A stretch of 8,817 nucleotides of DNA from Promethearchaeota archaeon. Lineage in GTDB: Archaea > Asgardarchaeota > Lokiarchaeia > Sigyniarchaeales > SOKP01. Numbering within the stretch: position 1 is the first letter of the stretch; the number at the start of each line of letters is the position of its first letter. Of the stretch, positions 5,855 through 8,817 are shown in pieces. Below the pieces are notes generated by a model, which worked only from the letters and a program-made list of their open reading frames with translations, was not told the origin of the DNA and did not search any database. Location of the stretch: contig JAUWZR010000102.1 of NCBI GenBank assembly GCA_030615235.1, positions 1-8,817 on the forward strand, written 5' to 3'. The translations under genes and the position numbers were made by a program.

Positions 5855-6070
5855 ATGGGAAGCAAAAAAGAATTTAAAACGCTTATCTATGAGATATTAA
5901 TTGTTGATATTATATTGTTGCCATTTTTTATTATATTCTTGTTACTCTGGCTGTCAAGCATGTTTTTTCTATTCTATTTTCTTTTTTTAGGAATTATGAT
6001 ACTTCTTGGTGTATTGGGCATACTTCTGATTAAGAATAAGATTTCGATAATTAAGTCAAAATCGAGATAG
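5855..6070 (+). CDS. Small two-helix membrane protein (71 aa)
   Basis: 71 residues with a basic N-terminus (K4, K5, K8), two adjacent hydrophobic helices at about 12-34 and 36-59 separated by a tight turn with Ser-Ser (34-35), and a strongly basic tail (K60, K62, K66, K68, R71). By the positive-inside rule both ends would face the cytoplasm. No family is recognised. It is placed between the aminotransferase and the serA-like gene on the same strand, but its own TATA-like box and the T tracts before it argue for separate expression. A weak GAGGA (5838-5842) lies 12 bases before the ATG, rather far. The open frame, start, stop and coherent amphipathic layout support a real gene, though a short hydrophobic frame in A+T-rich DNA can arise by chance. 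Confidence 0.6.
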   Translation: MGSKKEFKTLIYEILIVDIILLPFFIIFLLLWLSSMFFLFYFLFLGIMILLGVLGILLIKNKISIIKSKSR

Positions 6071-6133
6071 AATATCGAATGATACAATTAATTACGATAT
6101 TTAAAGGGATTTAATTAGAACAGCAAAAATTCT

Positions 6134-6141
6134 TTTATATA
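6134..6141 (+). promoter_or_regulatory. Candidate TATA box of the serA-like gene
   Basis: TTTATATA is centred about 48 bases before the GTG at 6185, predicting a leader of about 20 bases. A second TATA-like TTTAAAGGG lies further upstream at 6100-6108. Confidence 0.45.
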
Positions 6142-6184
6142 TTAGTTGATTAGAAATATTATTCTATAATTAAAATCACAAGAA

Positions 6185-7132
6185 GTGAAAAGTTTGAAGT
6201 ACAAGATCATTATTACAGACAAACTTCAAGAAGAAGGAGTGAAAATTTTTCAAGATAATGGGTTTGATGTCGTCAAGAATTTCGAGATAACCAACGACCA
6301 GCTCAAGAAAGAAATTAGTAACTACCATGGAATAGTAGTTCGTTCCCGAACCAAATTGACTGCAGATGTTTTGGAAAACGCAAAAAATCTTAAAGTCATT
6401 GGTAGAGCTGGAGTAGGGTTAGACAATATAGATAGAAAGAAGGCTGCAGAATTAAACATAGAAGTTTTAAACACGCCAGATGCGCCTTCTGTTTCTGTCG
6501 CAGAATTAGCGCTAGGGTTAATGTTTACTTTAGCTCGACACATCTCGAATGCTGATCGAACCATGCATCTTGGAGAATGGAATAAAAAACAATACCTGGG
6601 ATATACGTTAAAAGGGAAGAAACTTGGGTTGATCGGATTTGGAAACATAGCGAAAGAATTGGCTAAGAGAGCAGTAGCCCTAGACATGGAAGTGGGCGTA
6701 TTTTCAAGATTTAGCAAAGGACCAGAGGCTGTGGAAGAAGCAAAAAACATCGGTTGTAAAATTTATTCTTCCATTAAGGAATTACTGCAAGATGCTCAAG
6801 TAGTTTCATTGCATTTACCCGTAACTCCCCAAACAGAGAATATTATTAATGAGAATAATATAAAATTAATGAAAAAAGAAAGTATTCTAATTAATACTGC
6901 CAGAGGAAAGCTTATTGATGAAAAAGCTCTAATAAAAGCGTTAGAAAATAAAGACATCGGTGGTGCAGCGTTAGATGTTTATAGAGAAGAACCACTGAAA
7001 GATATGGAGTTGAGTCAATGTAAAGGAAATTTAATTCTTACTCCACATGTTGGAGCGCAGACTATGGAAACACAGAAAGATGCCGCCACTAAAATTGCAA
7101 AAAAAATGTCAAGCTTCTTAAAAAATCTCTGA
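6185..7132 (+). CDS. serA: D-3-phosphoglycerate dehydrogenase-like 2-hydroxyacid dehydrogenase (short form)
   Basis: 315 residues: the catalytic and nucleotide-binding domains of the D-isomer 2-hydroxyacid dehydrogenase family, without the C-terminal ACT or intervening domains of long SerA proteins. Landmarks: VRSRTKLT (52-59), the SerA-typical GRAGVGLDNID (73-83), nucleotide-binding GFGNIA (151-156, GxGxxA), and the catalytic triad R240 (NTAR), E269 (EEP) and H288 (TPHVG). It would oxidise 3-phosphoglycerate to 3-phosphohydroxypyruvate in the cytosol, the first step of serine synthesis. The position after the second strand, normally Asp for NAD, is S184 followed by R185, which suggests NADP preference. 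Hydroxypyruvate/glyoxylate reductase is the alternative. The start is GTG at 6185 without a clear Shine-Dalgarno; TTG at 6194, preceded by GAAGTGA, is an equally possible start and would remove three residues. Confidence 0.85.
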   Translation: MKSLKYKIIITDKLQEEGVKIFQDNGFDVVKNFEITNDQLKKEISNYHGIVVRSRTKLTADVLENAKNLKVIGRAGVGLDNIDRKKAAELNIEVLNTPDAPSVSVAELALGLMFTLARHISNADRTMHLGEWNKKQYLGYTLKGKKLGLIGFGNIAKELAKRAVALDMEVGVFSRFSKGPEAVEEAKNIGCKIYSSIKELLQDAQVVSLHLPVTPQTENIINENNIKLMKKESILINTARGKLIDEKALIKALENKDIGGAALDVYREEPLKDMELSQCKGNLILTPHVGAQTMETQKDAATKIAKKMSSFLKNL

Positions 7133-7145
7133 AGTTAAAATTTAG

Positions 7146-7166
7146 ATTTTTTTTAGTTTTTTATAT
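7146..7166 (+). terminator. T-rich terminator of the serA-like gene
   Basis: Two runs of T (eight at 7147-7154 and six at 7157-7162) begin about 14 bases after the TGA at 7130-7132, in the 51-base convergent spacer shared with the molybdopterin oxidoreductase gene. Confidence 0.6.
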
Positions 7167-7183
7167 TATATAGTTGAATCTCA

Positions 7184-8817
7184 TTAAATTTTGGTAATTT
7201 TAACGATAGCAGAGAAATAAGCTCCCGAAAGTTCTGATTCCTCGGGTTTTTCTGGAGTGTAAATATTAACATTTTCATACAGTGTTTTAGCAAATGGTAA
7301 ACCGGAATAAATTAAAGATGTTCCTGATTTTAAAGCATTATTTTGATCTAAGATAAATTTCCCTTCACCAAATTTGTTAGAAACTAGAACAAATTCGTGT
7401 AATTTTAACCCAGTTGATTCAATATCATAAGGATTTAAAAAGATTTTCTCGAAAACATTCTCGAATTCTCTATGAATTTCGCCCATTTGGGAGTGGATAA
7501 AAGATTTATGAGCTGGAGATAGTAAAAAAAACTCGTTCTGATTTCGATGTAAGAGAAAATCTAGCTTGGGGTCTAATAATTCCAAATCAGATTGTTTGAT
7601 TTGAATTTTTCCATTGATAGTTGGAAAATTCAAGTCTTCGAAAGGAATATCATTAATTCCGAAAGGGATATAGTATCCATTGAGTTTTAAACTTTGTTGA
7701 ACTTCTTTAGGTAATAATTCAACACACTTTTCGAAGATATCTTTTTGAGTTTCTTGAAAAAGCATGTCATCCCCCCATCCATTATGTTTTGCTAATAATT
7801 GGAAAAACTCGTAATTTGATAAACAATCCGAGTATGGGCACGGTCCTCCTTGATTTATCGATATCCCAGGTAAAAAATAAGGTGTTATTAAATCATCACA
7901 TTCAAGATCGAATTTTGCAGGGATAACAATATCTGCAAATTTTGTAGTCTCGTTTAGAAACATGTCCAAAACTACTACAAAAAGATCTTCTCGGGATAAA
8001 GATTTTCTTAATATGGTCTGATTTGGAAGAGAGCTCGCAGGATTAAAATTATATGTAAATAACATCTTAAATTTATTCGAGCTTAAAGAGGATCCTAGAG
8101 TTACCAGTGGAAAGCTGTTATATGAAGGGTATAATTTTGGATGAGTGATATAATTCATAAGTGGAGCTGTAAATTCTTTGTTAAAGCCACTTTGAGAGAA
8201 TATAAATCCTGTACCTAGTTTTCCAAAATTCCCGAGGAGGATTTGGATTAGCGCAATTGTATTCAGATTTTTACCACCATAAAAATACTTCTGAGGCCCA
8301 AATCCTACAATAAACAGAGTTTTATGCTGAAATTTAAGGAGAATTTTAACAAAAGCTTCTAAGATATCACTAGATAGACCAGTTTGGTGAAAAATTTTGT
8401 TTTCATCAATTCTTTCAACCTTTGTTATAAGATTTTTGTAATTATCAACATGTTTAATGAGGAAATCTTTATCGTATTTTCCACTTACTATGATTTTATT
8501 CGTAATATATTTTGCAATCAGATAATCGGTACCTGGAAATGGTTGGACAAATAGGGTAGTATTTTCGACTAATTTTGTCCTAATTGGATTCACTACGACA
8601 ACTTGTGAGCCATTTTTTATTGCTTTTTTAACTAAGAAATAAGCGTGATTATTGCGATCAGCTAAATTACTCCCCCAAACGACAATTAATTTATTGTTTG
8701 GATTATAAATTTGGAAAGGATTTGTAGTGGAATAATTGCCAAACATCTGACTTAACGCATGAATTCCAGCTTCATTACATATGCCACCAGTTGTTACTGT
8801 AGCGCCAATTTTACCGA
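7184..8817 (-). CDS. Molybdopterin oxidoreductase (BisC/MopB family), C-terminal part (5' partial)
   Basis: The frame stays open beyond the first internal ATG at 8746 to the right edge, so 543 C-terminal residues are visible and the start lies outside. Counting from the first visible residue: TTGGICNEAG (8-17), WGSN (47-50), VNPIRTK (75-81), QPFPGTD (91-97), a YNFNPASSLPNQ segment (255-266), ETTKFADIVIPA (289-300) followed by an LECDD acidic motif, and a C-terminal molybdopterin-dinucleotide-binding domain (about 428-543) with LSPAHKSFIHSQ and NPYDIESTGL. These are hallmarks of the DMSO-reductase/formate-dehydrogenase superfamily, closest by eye to COG0243 BisC-type proteins. The N-terminal Fe4S4 site and the Mo/W ligand (Cys, Sec or Ser) lie off the window, so substrate cannot be assigned. 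It is probably cytosolic or membrane-associated, working with an electron-transfer partner encoded upstream, outside this window. Confidence 0.88.
   Translation of the reverse strand, partial: GKIGATVTTGGICNEAGIHALSQMFGNYSTTNPFQIYNPNNKLIVVWGSNLADRNNHAYFLVKKAIKNGSQVVVVNPIRTKLVENTTLFVQPFPGTDYLIAKYITNKIIVSGKYDKDFLIKHVDNYKNLITKVERIDENKIFHQTGLSSDILEAFVKILLKFQHKTLFIVGFGPQKYFYGGKNLNTIALIQILLGNFGKLGTGFIFSQSGFNKEFTAPLMNYITHPKLYPSYNSFPLVTLGSSLSSNKFKMLFTYNFNPASSLPNQTILRKSLSREDLFVVVLDMFLNETTKFADIVIPAKFDLECDDLITPYFLPGISINQGGPCPYSDCLSNYEFFQLLAKHNGWGDDMLFQETQKDIFEKCVELLPKEVQQSLKLNGYYIPFGINDIPFEDLNFPTINGKIQIKQSDLELLDPKLDFLLHRNQNEFFLLSPAHKSFIHSQMGEIHREFENVFEKIFLNPYDIESTGLKLHEFVLVSNKFGEGKFILDQNNALKSGTSLIYSGLPFAKTLYENVNIYTPEKPEESELSGAYFSAIVKITKI

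Noticed and set aside
6071..6101. AATATCG ... CGATATT inverted repeat before the serA-like gene
   Set aside because: Seven-base arms with a 17-base spacer, not aligned to the predicted core promoter; probably chance.
6322..6750. 142-residue open frame on the minus strand
   Set aside because: Antisense to the conserved GRAGVGLDNID and GFGNIA region of the serA-like gene; its composition reflects the opposite strand and no family is visible.
7184..8746. Reading the molybdopterin oxidoreductase as complete from the ATG at 8746
   Set aside because: The frame continues upstream without a stop to 8817 and encodes the conserved TTGGICNEAG motif, so the ATG is internal and the gene is 5' partial.
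1..8817. Mobile element, CRISPR array, tRNA, rRNA or defence island
   Set aside because: I saw no transposase or integrase motifs, no regularly spaced repeats, no cloverleaf-like or rRNA sequence, and no known defence domains in any frame.

Overview
The window looks like a piece of an archaeal chromosome, most likely from an Asgard (Lokiarchaeia-like) or similar mesophilic lineage. The DNA is A+T-rich (about two thirds by eye). Several genes have TATA-like boxes 25-50 bases upstream of the start and T-rich tracts, not hairpins, after the stop. Some starts have a good Shine-Dalgarno (GAGGT) and others have none. A geranylgeranyl-reductase-family flavoprotein fits an archaeon but does not prove it. 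The lineage assignment is inference; there is no rRNA, ribosomal protein or other phylogenetic marker here.

Layout. Bases 1-207 hold the 3' end of a ChbG/YdjC-like deacetylase gene (+). It converges, with only 15 bases between, on a 404-residue geranylgeranyl-reductase-family FAD oxidoreductase (223-1437, -). A 207-base divergent intergenic region carrying inverted repeats follows. A run of + strand genes comes next, mostly with their own spacers and promoters: a 106-residue putative dimeric alpha/beta-barrel protein, a DUF998-like six-helix membrane protein, an EamA/DMT transporter, an unrecognised six-helix membrane protein, a class V aminotransferase starting at TTG, a 71-residue two-helix membrane protein, and a short SerA-type 2-hydroxyacid dehydrogenase. 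The right end holds the C-terminal three quarters or so of a molybdopterin (BisC/MopB) oxidoreductase on the - strand, convergent with serA and open at the window edge.

How the genes fit together. The aminotransferase and the SerA-like dehydrogenase could supply the first two steps of the phosphorylated serine pathway (3-phosphoglycerate to 3-phosphohydroxypyruvate to phosphoserine); no phosphatase is visible. The other genes have no evident common pathway. The region reads as ordinary, loosely organised archaeal gene space rather than a mobile island: I see no transposase, integrase, CRISPR, tRNA or rRNA. The most useful second-look points are perfect or near-perfect palindromes placed at predicted core promoters, cofactor-residue changes in the SerA-like protein, and altered motif residues in the geranylgeranyl-reductase-like protein. 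I did not find a convincing new multi-gene system.
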